From: Pseudomonas moorei
Lineage (GTDB): Bacteria; Pseudomonadota; Gammaproteobacteria; Pseudomonadales; Pseudomonadaceae
Length of the DNA: 64,000 nucleotides
Direction: 5' to 3'
Assembly (NCBI RefSeq): GCF_008801475.1
Contig: NZ_VZPP01000012.1
Span: 161,571 to 225,570, forward strand
Position numbers and translations under genes: made by a program. Positions 47,422 through 57,324 of the stretch are shown piece after piece. The notes under the pieces are model-generated. The model worked only from the letters and a program-made list of their open reading frames with translations, did no database searches and was not told where the DNA came from. Every line of letters starts with the position of its first letter. The first letter of the stretch is position 1.

Positions 47422-48369
47422 ATGAACCCGAATTTTCTAGATTTCGAACAGCCGATCGCCGACCTGCAAGCCAAGATCGAAGAGTTGCGCTTGGTCGGTA
47501 ATGACAATTCGCTGAATATCGGCGATGAGATCTCCCGCCTGCAGGATAAAAGCAGCACCCTGACCGAAGACATCTTCGGCAAGCTGACCAGCTGGCAGAT
47601 CGCGCGTCTGGCGCGTCACCCGCGTCGCCCATACACCCTGGACTACATCGAACATATCTTCACCGAGTTCGATGAGTTGCACGGCGACCGCCACTTCTCC
47701 GACGACGCCGCCATCGTAGGCGGTATCGCTCGTCTGGATGACCAGCCAGTGATGGTGATCGGTCACCAGAAAGGCCGTGAAGTGCGCGAAAAGGTTCGCC
47801 GCAACTTCGGCATGCCGCGTCCGGAAGGCTACCGCAAGGCCTGCCGTCTGATGGAAATGGCCGAGCGTTTCAAAATGCCGATCCTGACCTTCATCGATAC
47901 GCCGGGCGCTTACCCTGGCATCGACGCCGAAGAGCGCAACCAGAGCGAAGCCATTGCCTGGAACCTGCGTGTCATGGCTCGCCTGAAAACCCCAATCATC
48001 GCCACCGTGATCGGTGAGGGTGGTTCCGGTGGCGCTTTGGCGATCGGTGTTTGCGATCAGTTGAACATGCTGCAGTACTCGACCTACGCGGTGATCTCGC
48101 CGGAAGGTTGCGCTTCGATCCTGTGGAAAACCGCCGAGAAGGCACCGGACGCCGCTGAAGCCATGGGCATTACCGCCGAGCGCCTCAAAGGCCTGGGCAT
48201 CGTGGACAAAGTGATCAGCGAGCCATTGGGCGGTGCGCACCGTGATCCAGCGGCGGCCGCTGCCAATATCCGTGCCGAACTGAGCTCGCAACTGGCGATG
48301 CTGAAGAAGCTCGATCACAAGGCGTTGCTGGATCGTCGTTACGAGCGTCTGATGAGCTACGGTCTCTGA
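47422..48369 (+). CDS. accA: Acetyl-CoA carboxylase carboxyltransferase subunit alpha
   Basis: Carboxyltransferase half with AccD, supplying malonyl-CoA to fatty acid synthesis. 315 residues from ATG 47422, matching the family start MNPNFLDFEQPI; nine upstream in-frame codons are probably untranslated. Oxyanion-hole loops GEGGSGGALAIG and SPEGCASILWK are present. Confidence 0.97.
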   Translation: MNPNFLDFEQPIADLQAKIEELRLVGNDNSLNIGDEISRLQDKSSTLTEDIFGKLTSWQIARLARHPRRPYTLDYIEHIFTEFDELHGDRHFSDDAAIVGGIARLDDQPVMVIGHQKGREVREKVRRNFGMPRPEGYRKACRLMEMAERFKMPILTFIDTPGAYPGIDAEERNQSEAIAWNLRVMARLKTPIIATVIGEGGSGGALAIGVCDQLNMLQYSTYAVISPEGCASILWKTAEKAPDAAEAMGITAERLKGLGIVDKVISEPLGGAHRDPAAAAANIRAELSSQLAMLKKLDHKALLDRRYERLMSYGL

Positions 48370-48394
48370 CCTGACCTCGCTGTTCGCTTTACCA

Positions 48395-48485
48395 TGTGGG
48401 AGCGAGCTTGCTCGCGATGGGGTCTTAACATTCAACCAATTCGTTGTCTGTTATACCGCTATCGCGAGCAAGCTCGCTCCCACAT
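48395..48485. repeat. REP palindrome inverted pair
   Basis: Opposed REP copies at about 48395-48420 and 48459-48485 in the accA-tilS gap. Both carry CTTGCTCGCG rather than CCTGCTCGCG, so the pair matches itself better than it matches other pairs in the window. Confidence 0.85.
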
Positions 48486-48507
48486 TTGATTTAAGTGAAT
48501 GAAGGTT

Positions 48508-49836
48508 ATGAGTCAGTCAAATATTGATCTGCCCGCCAGACTTCTCCTGAATCTCGCGCCCTGGCGCAACGCCAAAGCCTGGCACATCGCGTTCTCCGGT
48601 GGTCTCGACTCCACCGTCCTGTTGCACCTTCTCGCAAAACTCGCGAAAACCGAATCCCTGCCGCCATTGAGTGCCATTCATGTCCATCACGGTCTTCAGT
48701 CTGTGGCTGATGCCTGGCCGGATCATTGCCGGTCGGTGTGTGACGCCCTGCAAGTGCCATTGCACGTGAGTCGGGTGCAGGTTCAGCCCGGCGCCAGCCT
48801 TGAGCGTGCGGCCCGGGATGCCCGTTATGCTGCGTTCGTCGAGGTCACCCGGGCCAATGAAGTTCTGTTGACTGGACAGCATCGTGACGACCAGGCAGAA
48901 ACGCTGCTGTTCCGATTGTTGCGGGGGGCGGGGGTGCGAGGTCTGTCGGGGATGCCTCGCCAGCGTCGGCTGGGCAAGGGCTATCTGTTGCGGCCCTTGC
49001 TGGATGCGACTCGCGCCGATCTGGAAGCCTACGCGGCCGAGCATCAATTGAGCTGGATCGAGGACCCGTCCAACCTGAATCAACACTTCTCGCGCAATTA
49101 TCTGCGTCATCAGGTATTGCCGGTATTGACCGCGCGCTGGCCGCAGGCAATCGCGAGCATGGCCCGCAGCGCTGGGCATATGGGCGAAGCGCAAGGATTG
49201 CTCGGCGAGTTGGCACAAATCGACTTGAGCCAGGCCAGCACACCCGGTGATTTCGATTGGCTGGGTTTGCCGTCGCTGGAATTGGCACCGTTGGAAAAAC
49301 TCTCCGACGCGCGCCAACGCAACGCCTTGAGTCACTGGCTCGAGCCCCTGACAAACCTCCCGGACAGAGACCATTGGTCGGGTTGGGAGGATTTGCGCGA
49401 TGCCACTGGCGATGCGCGGCCCATCTGGCGCTTGGCGGAGGGTGAGTTGCACCGCGCGGGGGGGCGAGTCTGGTGGTTATCCGGCGCCTGGTTGCGTCCG
49501 CCTCCTGCTGTTGGCGCGTGGCCCGACCCTGCGCTGCCACGGGTCCTACCCGACAATGGTGTGCTTGCCCTTACCGGGCAAATGCCCGATGGCCCTTTGC
49601 AGATCCGCTATCGTGAAGGGGGCGAGGTGATGGATTTGCCAGGTCGGGGTCATCGCGACTTGAAGCGTTTGCTCAACGAAAGCGCTGTACCGTTGTTCGT
49701 CCGCGGCAGATTGCCGCTGCTGTACAAAGGTCAGCAATTACTGGCGGTGGCGAACCTCCCGGGGCTGGATGGCAGTACGGCAGATGGCTGGAAATTGTGT
49801 TGGCAACCGCCGAGCGAAGATCAAGGTTTGAGCTGA
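48508..49836 (+). CDS. tilS: tRNA(Ile)-lysidine synthase TilS
   Basis: Adds lysine to C34 of the CAU-anticodon tRNA-Ile, changing its charging and decoding. 442 residues: N-type ATP pyrophosphatase loop IAFSGGLDST at about 30-39, GQHRDDQAETLLFRLLRGAG, and the C-terminal TilS domain. Start is uncertain: ATG 48508 has GAAGG only two bases away, ATG 48499 has a weak site; 48508 gives the more usual N-terminus. Confidence 0.94.
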   Translation: MSQSNIDLPARLLLNLAPWRNAKAWHIAFSGGLDSTVLLHLLAKLAKTESLPPLSAIHVHHGLQSVADAWPDHCRSVCDALQVPLHVSRVQVQPGASLERAARDARYAAFVEVTRANEVLLTGQHRDDQAETLLFRLLRGAGVRGLSGMPRQRRLGKGYLLRPLLDATRADLEAYAAEHQLSWIEDPSNLNQHFSRNYLRHQVLPVLTARWPQAIASMARSAGHMGEAQGLLGELAQIDLSQASTPGDFDWLGLPSLELAPLEKLSDARQRNALSHWLEPLTNLPDRDHWSGWEDLRDATGDARPIWRLAEGELHRAGGRVWWLSGAWLRPPPAVGAWPDPALPRVLPDNGVLALTGQMPDGPLQIRYREGGEVMDLPGRGHRDLKRLLNESAVPLFVRGRLPLLYKGQQLLAVANLPGLDGSTADGWKLCWQPPSEDQGLS

Positions 49837-50110
49837 AAGGGGCTTTCCGGTAGACTACGCTCCCTTCTTGATACAACTTCTGTGGATTCGCCTGAATTGC
49901 AGGAGTTGCCGATTACCAAGCAGTCTTTGCTGGGCGATTCCAAAAAATGTGTAGCGAGCAACGTACCGGTGTTTCATCTTCCGGTCTGTCCCAACGCGGC
50001 GGTTTTTTTGAAAGGTGCACTGTGATTAATGCAGGTGATCGGGGGCTTCGGCCTTCCTTCGCTTTCCCCGGCGGCTCGGACCGCTTTAACGCAGACTTCT
50101 AGGGTTTTTC

Positions 50111-51742
50111 ATGACGCGCTACATATTCGTCACGGGCGGTGTTGTTTCTTCATTGGGGAAAGGCATTGCATCGGCATCATTGGCGGCCATCCTGGAGGCG
50201 CGGGGACTTAAGGTCACCATGCTGAAGCTGGACCCGTACATCAACGTCGACCCGGGCACCATGAGCCCGTTCCAGCACGGAGAAGTGTTCGTCACCCACG
50301 ACGGCGCCGAGACCGACCTGGACCTGGGCCACTACGAGCGGTTCATCCGCACGACCATGACCCAGAACAACAACTTCACCACCGGCCGTGTCTATGAGCA
50401 TGTGCTGCGCAAAGAGCGTCGTGGTGACTACCTGGGCGCAACCATCCAGGTCATCCCGCACATCACCGACGAAATCAAGCGCCGTATCATCAAGGGCGCC
50501 GGCGACGCCGACGTGGCGATGGTCGAGATCGGTGGCACCGTGGGTGACATCGAATCCCAACCGTTCCTCGAAGCCATCCGCCAGTTGCGTTTCGAAGTCG
50601 GCGCCAAGCGCGCGATGCTGATGCACCTGACGCTGGTGCCGTACATCGCCACTGCCGGCGAAACCAAAACCAAGCCAACCCAGCACTCGGTCAAGGAGCT
50701 GCGCTCCATCGGCCTGCAACCTGACGTGCTGGTTTGCCGTTCCGATCACCCGATCGATGTGTCTTCGCGTCGCAAGATCGCGCAATTCACCAACGTTGAA
50801 GAACGTGCAGTGATCGCGCTGGAAGACGCCGACACCATCTACAAGATCCCGGGCATTCTTCACTCCCAGGGTCTGGACGATTTCGTCGTCGAGCGTTTCG
50901 GCCTGCAATGTGGCGGTGCCGATCTGTCCGAGTGGGAAGCTGTGGTCGACGCCAAGCTGAACCCGGAGCACGAAGTCACCATCGCCATGGTCGGGAAGTA
51001 CATGGAGCTGCTGGACGCCTACAAATCGCTGATCGAAGCGATGAGTCATGCCGGCATCAGCAACCGTACCAAGGTCAACCTGCGCTACATCGATTCCGAA
51101 GACATCGAAAACCAGGGCACCGCGCTGCTCGAAGGCGTTGATGCAATCCTGGTCCCGGGTGGCTTCGGTTTGCGTGGCGTGGAAGGCAAGATCACTGCGG
51201 TTCAATACGCTCGCGAAAACAAGGTGCCATACCTGGGTATCTGCCTGGGCATGCAGGTGGCCGTGATCGAGTTCGCTCGTAACGTCATGGGCTGGAAAGA
51301 CGCCAACTCCACCGAGTTCGATCGCGCTAGCGGTCACCCGGTCGTGGGTCTGATCACCGAGTGGGAAGATGCCACAGGTGCCGTCGAAATCCGTACCGAA
51401 GCGTCCGATCTGGGCGGCACCATGCGCCTCGGTGCGCAGGACTGCCTGCTGGAGCCGGGTTCCCTGGTTCACGATTGCTACGGCAAGGACGTGATTGTCG
51501 AACGTCACCGTCATCGCTACGAAGTGAACAACAACCTGCTGCCGCAAATCATCGAAGCCGGCCTGAAAATCTCCGGTCGTTCCGGTGATGGCGCGCTGGT
51601 TGAGGTGGTTGAAGCACCGGATCACCCATGGTTCGTTGCTTGCCAGTTCCACCCTGAGTTCACCTCGACACCTCGCGACGGTCACCCGTTGTTCAGTGGT
51701 TTCGTCAAAGCCGCTTTGGCTCAACACCAGAAGAAGGCTTGA
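50111..51742 (+). CDS. pyrG: CTP synthase
   Basis: Aminates UTP to CTP with glutamine. 543 residues: synthase domain opening TRYIFVTGGVVSSLGKGI (P-loop) and C-terminal class I glutaminase with catalytic Cys in YLGICLGMQ and His-Glu in CQFHPEF. The 274-bp gap before it contains the promoter region but no gene. KDO-8-phosphate synthase follows 5 bp later; CMP-KDO synthesis consumes CTP. Confidence 0.98.
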   Translation: MTRYIFVTGGVVSSLGKGIASASLAAILEARGLKVTMLKLDPYINVDPGTMSPFQHGEVFVTHDGAETDLDLGHYERFIRTTMTQNNNFTTGRVYEHVLRKERRGDYLGATIQVIPHITDEIKRRIIKGAGDADVAMVEIGGTVGDIESQPFLEAIRQLRFEVGAKRAMLMHLTLVPYIATAGETKTKPTQHSVKELRSIGLQPDVLVCRSDHPIDVSSRRKIAQFTNVEERAVIALEDADTIYKIPGILHSQGLDDFVVERFGLQCGGADLSEWEAVVDAKLNPEHEVTIAMVGKYMELLDAYKSLIEAMSHAGISNRTKVNLRYIDSEDIENQGTALLEGVDAILVPGGFGLRGVEGKITAVQYARENKVPYLGICLGMQVAVIEFARNVMGWKDANSTEFDRASGHPVVGLITEWEDATGAVEIRTEASDLGGTMRLGAQDCLLEPGSLVHDCYGKDVIVERHRHRYEVNNNLLPQIIEAGLKISGRSGDGALVEVVEAPDHPWFVACQFHPEFTSTPRDGHPLFSGFVKAALAQHQKKA

Positions 51743-51747
51743 ACCTT

Positions 51748-52593
51748 ATGGCGCAGAAGATCATCCGTGTAGGCGATATCGAGATTGCCAACGACAAGCC
51801 AATGGTGCTGTTCGGTGGCATGAACGTGCTGGAAAGCCGCGACATGGCAATGCAGGTCTGCGAAGAATACGTGAAGGTTACCGAGAAGCTCGGTATCCCT
51901 TACGTGTTCAAGGCCAGTTTCGACAAGGCTAACCGCTCCTCCGTGACCTCTTACCGTGGCCCCGGCCTGGAAGAGGGCATGCGGATCTTCCAGGACATCA
52001 AGCAAGCCTTTGGTGTGCCGATCATCACCGACGTCCATGAGCCGGAGCAGGCCGCGGTCGTTGCTGAAGTCTGCGACATCATTCAGCTGCCGGCCTTCCT
52101 GTCGCGCCAGACCGACCTGGTGGTCGCGATGGCCAAGACGGGTGCCGTGATCAATATCAAAAAGGCTCAATTCCTCGCACCTCAGGAAATGAAACACATC
52201 CTGAACAAGTGCGTGGAGGCCGGTAATGATCAGTTGATCCTCTGCGAGCGCGGTTCGAGTTTTGGCTACAACAACCTGGTCGTCGACATGCTCGGCTTCG
52301 GCATCATGAAGCAGTTCGAATACCCGGTGTTCTTCGATGTGACCCACGCCCTGCAAATGCCTGGCGGTCGCTCCGATTCCGCCGGTGGTCGTCGCGCCCA
52401 GGTCACCGATCTGGCCAAGGCAGGCATGAGTCAGTCCCTGGCTGGCCTGTTCCTGGAAGCGCACCCGGACCCGGACAACGCCAAGTGCGACGGCCCTTGC
52501 GCCTTGCGTCTGGACAAACTGGAGCCATTCCTGGCCCAGCTAAAAGCCCTGGACGAACTGGTGAAGAGTTTTCCGACGGTAGAAACCGCGTAA
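51748..52593 (+). CDS. kdsA: 3-deoxy-8-phosphooctulonate synthase KdsA
   Basis: Condenses PEP and arabinose 5-phosphate to KDO-8-P for the LPS inner core. 281 residues, TIM barrel, with FKASFDKANRSS near the substrate site and VTHALQMPG-R-DSAGGRR. ATG 51748 is chosen over an upstream TTG. It lies between pyrG and eno, and enolase makes its substrate PEP. Confidence 0.97.
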   Translation: MAQKIIRVGDIEIANDKPMVLFGGMNVLESRDMAMQVCEEYVKVTEKLGIPYVFKASFDKANRSSVTSYRGPGLEEGMRIFQDIKQAFGVPIITDVHEPEQAAVVAEVCDIIQLPAFLSRQTDLVVAMAKTGAVINIKKAQFLAPQEMKHILNKCVEAGNDQLILCERGSSFGYNNLVVDMLGFGIMKQFEYPVFFDVTHALQMPGGRSDSAGGRRAQVTDLAKAGMSQSLAGLFLEAHPDPDNAKCDGPCALRLDKLEPFLAQLKALDELVKSFPTVETA

Positions 52594-52749
52594 TCCTCAT
52601 TTCTCCGGTAAAGTACCGCACGATTTAACGCTCAGGCCCTCGGGTCTGGGCCTTGTCGTCCGCAAGTCTGCCCGCTGCACATCACTTGCCGACGATAAAA
52701 GATTTCCTACAGCTGCGTCGTTTTCGTCAACTTTGGAGTGTTTACAACA

Positions 52750-54039
52750 ATGGCTAAAATCGTCGACATCAAAGGTCGTGAAGTTCTCGACTCCCGTGGC
52801 AATCCCACCGTGGAAGCGGACGTGCTTCTCGACAACGGCATCATCGGCAGCGCCTGCGCGCCGTCCGGTGCTTCCACTGGCTCGCGTGAAGCGCTCGAGC
52901 TGCGTGATGGCGACAAAAGCCGTTACCTGGGCAAGGGTGTACTGAAGGCCGTTGCCAACATCAATGGTCCGATCCGCGACCTGTTGAAAGGTACAGACCC
53001 AAGCGACCAGAAAGCGCTGGATCTGGCGATGATCAAGCTCGACGGTACTGAAAACAAGGCAACCCTGGGCGCCAACGCGATCCTCGCCGTTTCCCTGGCT
53101 GCGGCCAAGGCAGCTGCACAGGACCAGGATCTGCCGCTGTACGCTCACATTGCCAACCTGAACGGCACCCCGGGTGTTTACTCGATGCCGGTTCCGATGA
53201 TGAACATCATCAACGGTGGCGAGCACGCCGACAACAACGTCGATATCCAGGAATTCATGGTTCAGCCAGTAGGCGCCAAGACTTTCTCGGAAGGTCTGCG
53301 CATGGGCACCGAGATTTTCCATCACCTCAAAGCCGTGCTGAAGGCCCGTGGCCTGAGCACTGCCGTCGGTGACGAAGGTGGTTTCGCGCCGAACCTGGCC
53401 TCCAACGAAGACGCTTTGAAAGTGATCTCCGAAGCCGTGGCCAATGCCGGTTACAAGCTGGGCACCGACGTGACCCTGGCTCTGGACTGCGCGGCCAGCG
53501 AATTCTACGAAGACGGTAAATACAACCTGTCGGGCGAAGGCCAAGTCTTCACCGCTGAAGGTTTTGCTGATTACCTGAAAGGTCTGACCGAGCGTTATCC
53601 AATCATTTCCATCGAAGACGGTCTGGACGAGTCCGACTGGGCTGGCTGGAAAATCCTCACCGACAAGATCGGCGAGAAGACCCAGCTGGTAGGTGACGAC
53701 CTGTTCGTAACCAACACCAAGATCCTGAAAGAAGGCATCGACAAAAAGATCGCCAACTCGATCCTGATCAAGTTCAACCAGATCGGCACCCTGACCGAAA
53801 CCCTGGAAGCCATCCAGATGGCCAAGGCCGCTGGTTACACCGCCGTGATCTCGCACCGCTCCGGCGAAACCGAAGACTCGACCATTGCCGACCTGGCTGT
53901 GGGCACCTCGGCTGGCCAGATCAAGACCGGCTCCCTGTGCCGCTCCGATCGCGTTTCCAAGTACAACCAACTGCTGCGTATCGAAGAGCAGTTGAACGGC
54001 AAAGCCAAGTACAACGGCCGCAGTGAATTCCGCGGCTAA
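52750..54039 (+). CDS. eno: Enolase
   Basis: Interconverts 2-phosphoglycerate and PEP; also the degradosome partner of RNase E in many gamma-proteobacteria. 429 residues from ATG 52750. It shows DSRGNPTVE, SGASTGSREA-E, the metal-binding acids in ALDCAASEF and ISIEDGLDE, the catalytic Lys in LIKFNQIGT, and SHRSGETED. TGGAGTG ribosome site. Confidence 0.99.
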   Translation: MAKIVDIKGREVLDSRGNPTVEADVLLDNGIIGSACAPSGASTGSREALELRDGDKSRYLGKGVLKAVANINGPIRDLLKGTDPSDQKALDLAMIKLDGTENKATLGANAILAVSLAAAKAAAQDQDLPLYAHIANLNGTPGVYSMPVPMMNIINGGEHADNNVDIQEFMVQPVGAKTFSEGLRMGTEIFHHLKAVLKARGLSTAVGDEGGFAPNLASNEDALKVISEAVANAGYKLGTDVTLALDCAASEFYEDGKYNLSGEGQVFTAEGFADYLKGLTERYPIISIEDGLDESDWAGWKILTDKIGEKTQLVGDDLFVTNTKILKEGIDKKIANSILIKFNQIGTLTETLEAIQMAKAAGYTAVISHRSGETEDSTIADLAVGTSAGQIKTGSLCRSDRVSKYNQLLRIEEQLNGKAKYNGRSEFRG

Positions 54040-54052
54040 CCAGTACATAGTA

Positions 54053-54099
54053 AAAAAGACACCGGATTGTGTCGGAAAAATCGCTGCGGCGACGTTTTT
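54053..54099 (+). terminator. Terminator region after eno
   Basis: Two small hairpins in series: GACAC/GTGTC flanked by A-runs, then AAAAATCGC/GCGACGTTTTT ending in five T. Either could terminate. A third hairpin (arms AGCACAAGCCTGG and CCAGGCTTCGTGCT) at about 54121-54153 has no U-run. Confidence 0.5.
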
Positions 54100-54210
54100 A
54101 CCACTAATCTGATGCCTTATAAGCACAAGCCTGGTTCATCCAGGCTTCGTGCTATCAGTAGCTTCATGTTTTGGTATGGCTGTCTTTTTTCACTGGATAC
54201 CTGATATTCG

Positions 54211-54489
54211 ATGCGCAGTCCCAATTGGTTGTTCCTCGTCTTGCTCTTGCTGCTGGCTGGCCTGCAGTACCGCCTGTGGGTGGGCAATGGCAGTCTGGCG
54301 CAAGTGGCCGAACTGACTCAGCAGATCGCGGATCAGCATGCTGAGAATGAGTCGTTGCTGGAGCGCAATCGGGTGATGGACGCTGAAGTCAGCGAGTTGA
54401 AAAAGGGCATGGAGACTGTTGAAGAGCGGGCTCGCCATGAGCTGGGCATGGTCAAGGACGGTGAAACCCTTTACCAGCTGGCGCAATGA
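54211..54489 (+). CDS. ftsB: Cell division protein FtsB
   Basis: 92-residue bitopic divisome protein: short cytoplasmic N-terminus, one membrane helix (LFLVLLLLLAGLQYRLW, about 6-22), then a periplasmic coiled coil (about 30-70) and the terminal ELGMVKDGETLYQ segment of the family. Forms FtsQLB. ATGA overlap with ispD, as in other gamma-proteobacteria. Confidence 0.96.
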   Translation: MRSPNWLFLVLLLLLAGLQYRLWVGNGSLAQVAELTQQIADQHAENESLLERNRVMDAEVSELKKGMETVEERARHELGMVKDGETLYQLAQ

Positions 54490-55193
54490 ACGTGTCTCTA
54501 CCGGCCTTCTGGGCCGTGATTCCTGCCGCGGGCGTCGGTGCCCGTATGGCCGCAGACCGTCCCAAGCAATACCTGCAATTGGGCGGGCGCACTATTCTCG
54601 AACACAGCCTCGGCTGTTTCCTTGATCACCCGGCCCTCAAGGGGTTGGTGGTCAGTCTTGCTGTTGATGATCCTTACTGGCCGAACCTGGCGTGTGCTTC
54701 CGATCGGCGCATTCAACGTGTTGACGGCGGTGCCGAGCGTTCCGGATCGGTACTCAATGCGTTGCTGCACCTGCATGCGTTAGGTGCGGACGATGAGGAT
54801 TGGGTGTTGGTGCACGATGCTGCCCGGCCCAATCTGAGCCGCGATGATCTGGACAAGTTGCTGGGCGACCTGGCGGATGATCCGGTGGGTGGACTGCTGG
54901 CGGTACCGGCACGGGATACCTTGAAACGGGTCGACAAGCAGGGGCGTGTGGTGGAAACCGTGGATCGCAGCGTGATCTGGCAAGCCTATACGCCGCAGAT
55001 GTTCCGTCTTGGCGCATTGCATCGCGCGCTGGCGGACAGCCTGGTGGCCGACGCCGTCATTACCGACGAAGCTTCGGCCATGGAGTGGGCGGGGATGGCG
55101 CCGCGCCTGATCGAAGGGCGCGCCGATAATCTCAAGGTCACTCGCCCTGAAGATTTGGAGTGGTTGCGTCAACGTTGGGCTAACCGAGGCTAG
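54486..55193 (+). CDS. ispD: 2-C-methyl-D-erythritol 4-phosphate cytidylyltransferase IspD
   Basis: Third step of the MEP isoprenoid route. 235 residues with the signature AVIPAAGVGARMAADRPKQY, VHDAARP and ETVDRSVIWQAYTPQMF. The next gene of the pathway present here, ispF, is 3.1 kb downstream, separated by the gfnR-adhC-fghA block, whereas many genera have ispDF adjacent. Confidence 0.97.
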   Translation: MNVSLPAFWAVIPAAGVGARMAADRPKQYLQLGGRTILEHSLGCFLDHPALKGLVVSLAVDDPYWPNLACASDRRIQRVDGGAERSGSVLNALLHLHALGADDEDWVLVHDAARPNLSRDDLDKLLGDLADDPVGGLLAVPARDTLKRVDKQGRVVETVDRSVIWQAYTPQMFRLGALHRALADSLVADAVITDEASAMEWAGMAPRLIEGRADNLKVTRPEDLEWLRQRWANRG

Positions 55194-55199
55194 TCGATC

Positions 55200-56096
55200 C
55201 TAACCCCGATATTCGGGTCTTTCGGCCAATCCTTCCTTCAGATAATCGACCAGTTTGCGCACCTTGGGCGACAGATGCCGTTGCTGTGGATAAAGCGCCC
55301 ACACCGCAGTGTTCGGCGGCTGATGCGCCTCCAATAGCGAAATCAACGCACCGCTTTTCAAATGCTCCAGCACGTAATAATCCGGCAGCTGGCATAACCC
55401 TACGCCCTGTAGCGCCGCATCCAGCACCGCTTGCCCACTGTTACAGCGCCAGTTTCCCTGGACGCGCTGGGAAAATTCCCGCCCGTTCTGTTCCAGTTGC
55501 CAGAGATCGGAGCTGCCGATCAGGCAGTTATGACGGCTCAATTCCGACAAACTGTGTGGGCGACCATAACGTTCCAGGTAGGAAGGCGACGCGCAAAGAA
55601 ACATGCGCCGTGGCGCGAGGCGGGTGGCGACCAGTCGCGAGTCCTGCAAGCGACCCAGGCGGATGGCCAGGTCCAGGCCCTCATGCACCAGATCGAGCTG
55701 GCGATTGCTCAGTTCAATGTCGATCCGCAACTGCGGATAGAGCCCCATGAAGCGCGTGACCAGTGGCACGATAAAGCGTTCGCCGTAGGCTACGGCGCAG
55801 GTCATGCGCAACATGCCCTTGGGCTCGCTGGTCAAGTCGCCGACCGCGCGCAACGCCTCCTCGCGACCGTCCTGCAAACGCTGGCAATGTTGCAAAAAAG
55901 TTTGCCCGGCTTCGGTCAGCGCGACCCGGCGCGTACTGCGATAGAGCAAGCGGGTTTGCAGGCGTTCTTCCAGTCGTACGATTTGTCGACTGATGTGGGA
56001 GGAAGAAACCCCCAGGCGTTCGGCGGCAGCGGTGAACTGACTGCATTCGGCGACCGCGACAAATTCGTCGATACCTTCCCAGCGATTTTCGGACAT
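55200..56096 (-). CDS. gfnR: LysR-type regulator of formaldehyde detoxification
   Basis: 298 residues: N-terminal winged HTH (FVAVAECSQFTAAAERLGVSSSHISRQI, about 12-39) and a periplasmic-binding-like effector domain. Divergent from adhC-fghA. From memory the PAO1 orthologue at this site (PA3630, GfnR) activates these genes in response to formaldehyde. Convergent with ispD, 6 bp between stops. The symbol rests on position. Confidence 0.8.
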   Translation of the reverse strand: MSENRWEGIDEFVAVAECSQFTAAAERLGVSSSHISRQIVRLEERLQTRLLYRSTRRVALTEAGQTFLQHCQRLQDGREEALRAVGDLTSEPKGMLRMTCAVAYGERFIVPLVTRFMGLYPQLRIDIELSNRQLDLVHEGLDLAIRLGRLQDSRLVATRLAPRRMFLCASPSYLERYGRPHSLSELSRHNCLIGSSDLWQLEQNGREFSQRVQGNWRCNSGQAVLDAALQGVGLCQLPDYYVLEHLKSGALISLLEAHQPPNTAVWALYPQQRHLSPKVRKLVDYLKEGLAERPEYRG

Positions 56097-56203
56097 CCTG
56101 GATTATCCCTGTGTAGCAATAATGTTTTGCTTTTGTCCGGATTATTCACCGTAAGGCGCTGTAATACACTCCCTGTCTCGTTTTTATTCACTGGAGAATC
56201 ACC

Positions 56204-57316
56204 ATGATCAAGTCGCGCGCCGCCGTTGCCTTCGAGGCCAAGAAACCTCTGGAGATTGTTGAAGTCGATGTCGCCATGCCCAAGGCCGGTGAAGTGTTGC
56301 TGCGCGTGGTGGCTTCCGGTGTTTGCCATACCGATGCCTACACCCTGTCCGGTGCCGACCCGGAAGGTATCTTTCCGTCGATTCTCGGTCACGAAGGTGG
56401 TGCGATTGTCGAAGCCATTGGCGAGGGCGTGACCTCTGTGGCCGTCGGCGACCATGTGATCCCGCTGTACACCCCTGAATGCCGTCAGTGCAAATTCTGT
56501 CTGTCGGGCAAAACCAACCTTTGCCAGGCAATTCGCGCAACTCAGGGCAAAGGTCTGATGCCGGATGGCACTTCGCGTTTTTCCTACAAGGGTGAAACGA
56601 TTTTCCACTACATGGGCACTTCGACTTTTTCCGAGTACACCGTGTTGCCGGAAATCTCCGTGGCCAAGATCGCTAAAGAAGCACCCCTGGAAAAAGTCTG
56701 CCTGTTGGGTTGTGGTGTCACCACCGGCATCGGCGCAGTCCTCAACACTGCCAAGGTGAAACCCGGTGATACCGTGGCCATTTTCGGCCTTGGCGGTATC
56801 GGTCTGTCGGCTGTCATCGGTGCAGTCAAAGCCAAGGCCGCCCGTATCATTGCCATCGATATCAACCCGGCCAAATTTGAAATCGCCAAACAGTTGGGTG
56901 CAACCGACTGCGTGAACCCGAAAGACTTCGACCGTCCGATTCAGGAAGTCATCGTCGACATGACCGATGGTGGCGTCGACTTCTCCTTCGAATGCATCGG
57001 CAATGTCCAATTGATGCGTGCCGCACTGGAGTGCTGCCACAAGGGATGGGGCGAGTCGGTCATCATCGGTGTGGCCGGTGCTGGTCAGGAAATCTCCACC
57101 CGTCCGTTCCAGTTGGTCACTGGTCGCGTCTGGCGCGGTTCGGCGTTCGGTGGCGTGCGCGGCCGTACCGAGTTGCCAAGCTACGTGGAAATGGCCGAAA
57201 CCGGGGAAATCCCATTGGACACCTTCATCACCCACACCATGGGCCTGGAAGATATAAACAAGGCTTTCGACCTGATGCATGAAGGAAAAAGTATCCGCAC
57301 CGTCATCCATTTCTGA
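56204..57316 (+). CDS. adhC: S-(hydroxymethyl)glutathione dehydrogenase (class III ADH)
   Basis: Oxidises the formaldehyde-glutathione adduct with NAD+. 370 residues, zinc MDR family: catalytic zinc ligands Cys41 and His63-Glu64, structural zinc Cys93, Cys96, Cys99 and Cys107, and the dinucleotide loop GLGGIGLSAV with Asp in IAIDINPAKF. The full set of ligands marks class III. fghA follows 8 bp later. Confidence 0.97.
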   Translation: MIKSRAAVAFEAKKPLEIVEVDVAMPKAGEVLLRVVASGVCHTDAYTLSGADPEGIFPSILGHEGGAIVEAIGEGVTSVAVGDHVIPLYTPECRQCKFCLSGKTNLCQAIRATQGKGLMPDGTSRFSYKGETIFHYMGTSTFSEYTVLPEISVAKIAKEAPLEKVCLLGCGVTTGIGAVLNTAKVKPGDTVAIFGLGGIGLSAVIGAVKAKAARIIAIDINPAKFEIAKQLGATDCVNPKDFDRPIQEVIVDMTDGGVDFSFECIGNVQLMRAALECCHKGWGESVIIGVAGAGQEISTRPFQLVTGRVWRGSAFGGVRGRTELPSYVEMAETGEIPLDTFITHTMGLEDINKAFDLMHEGKSIRTVIHF

Positions 57317-57324
57317 GGTCAGCC

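Noticed and set aside
54121..54153. Long hairpin upstream of ftsB as a riboswitch or sRNA
   Set aside because: It is a simple stem-loop without U-run or any conserved aptamer features I can recognise; probably a processing or weak termination structure.
56102..56123. ATTAT-N12-ATAAT inverted repeat as a LysR box before adhC
   Set aside because: The arms are only five AT bases and lack a T-N11-A match strong enough to distinguish from chance in an AT-rich promoter.
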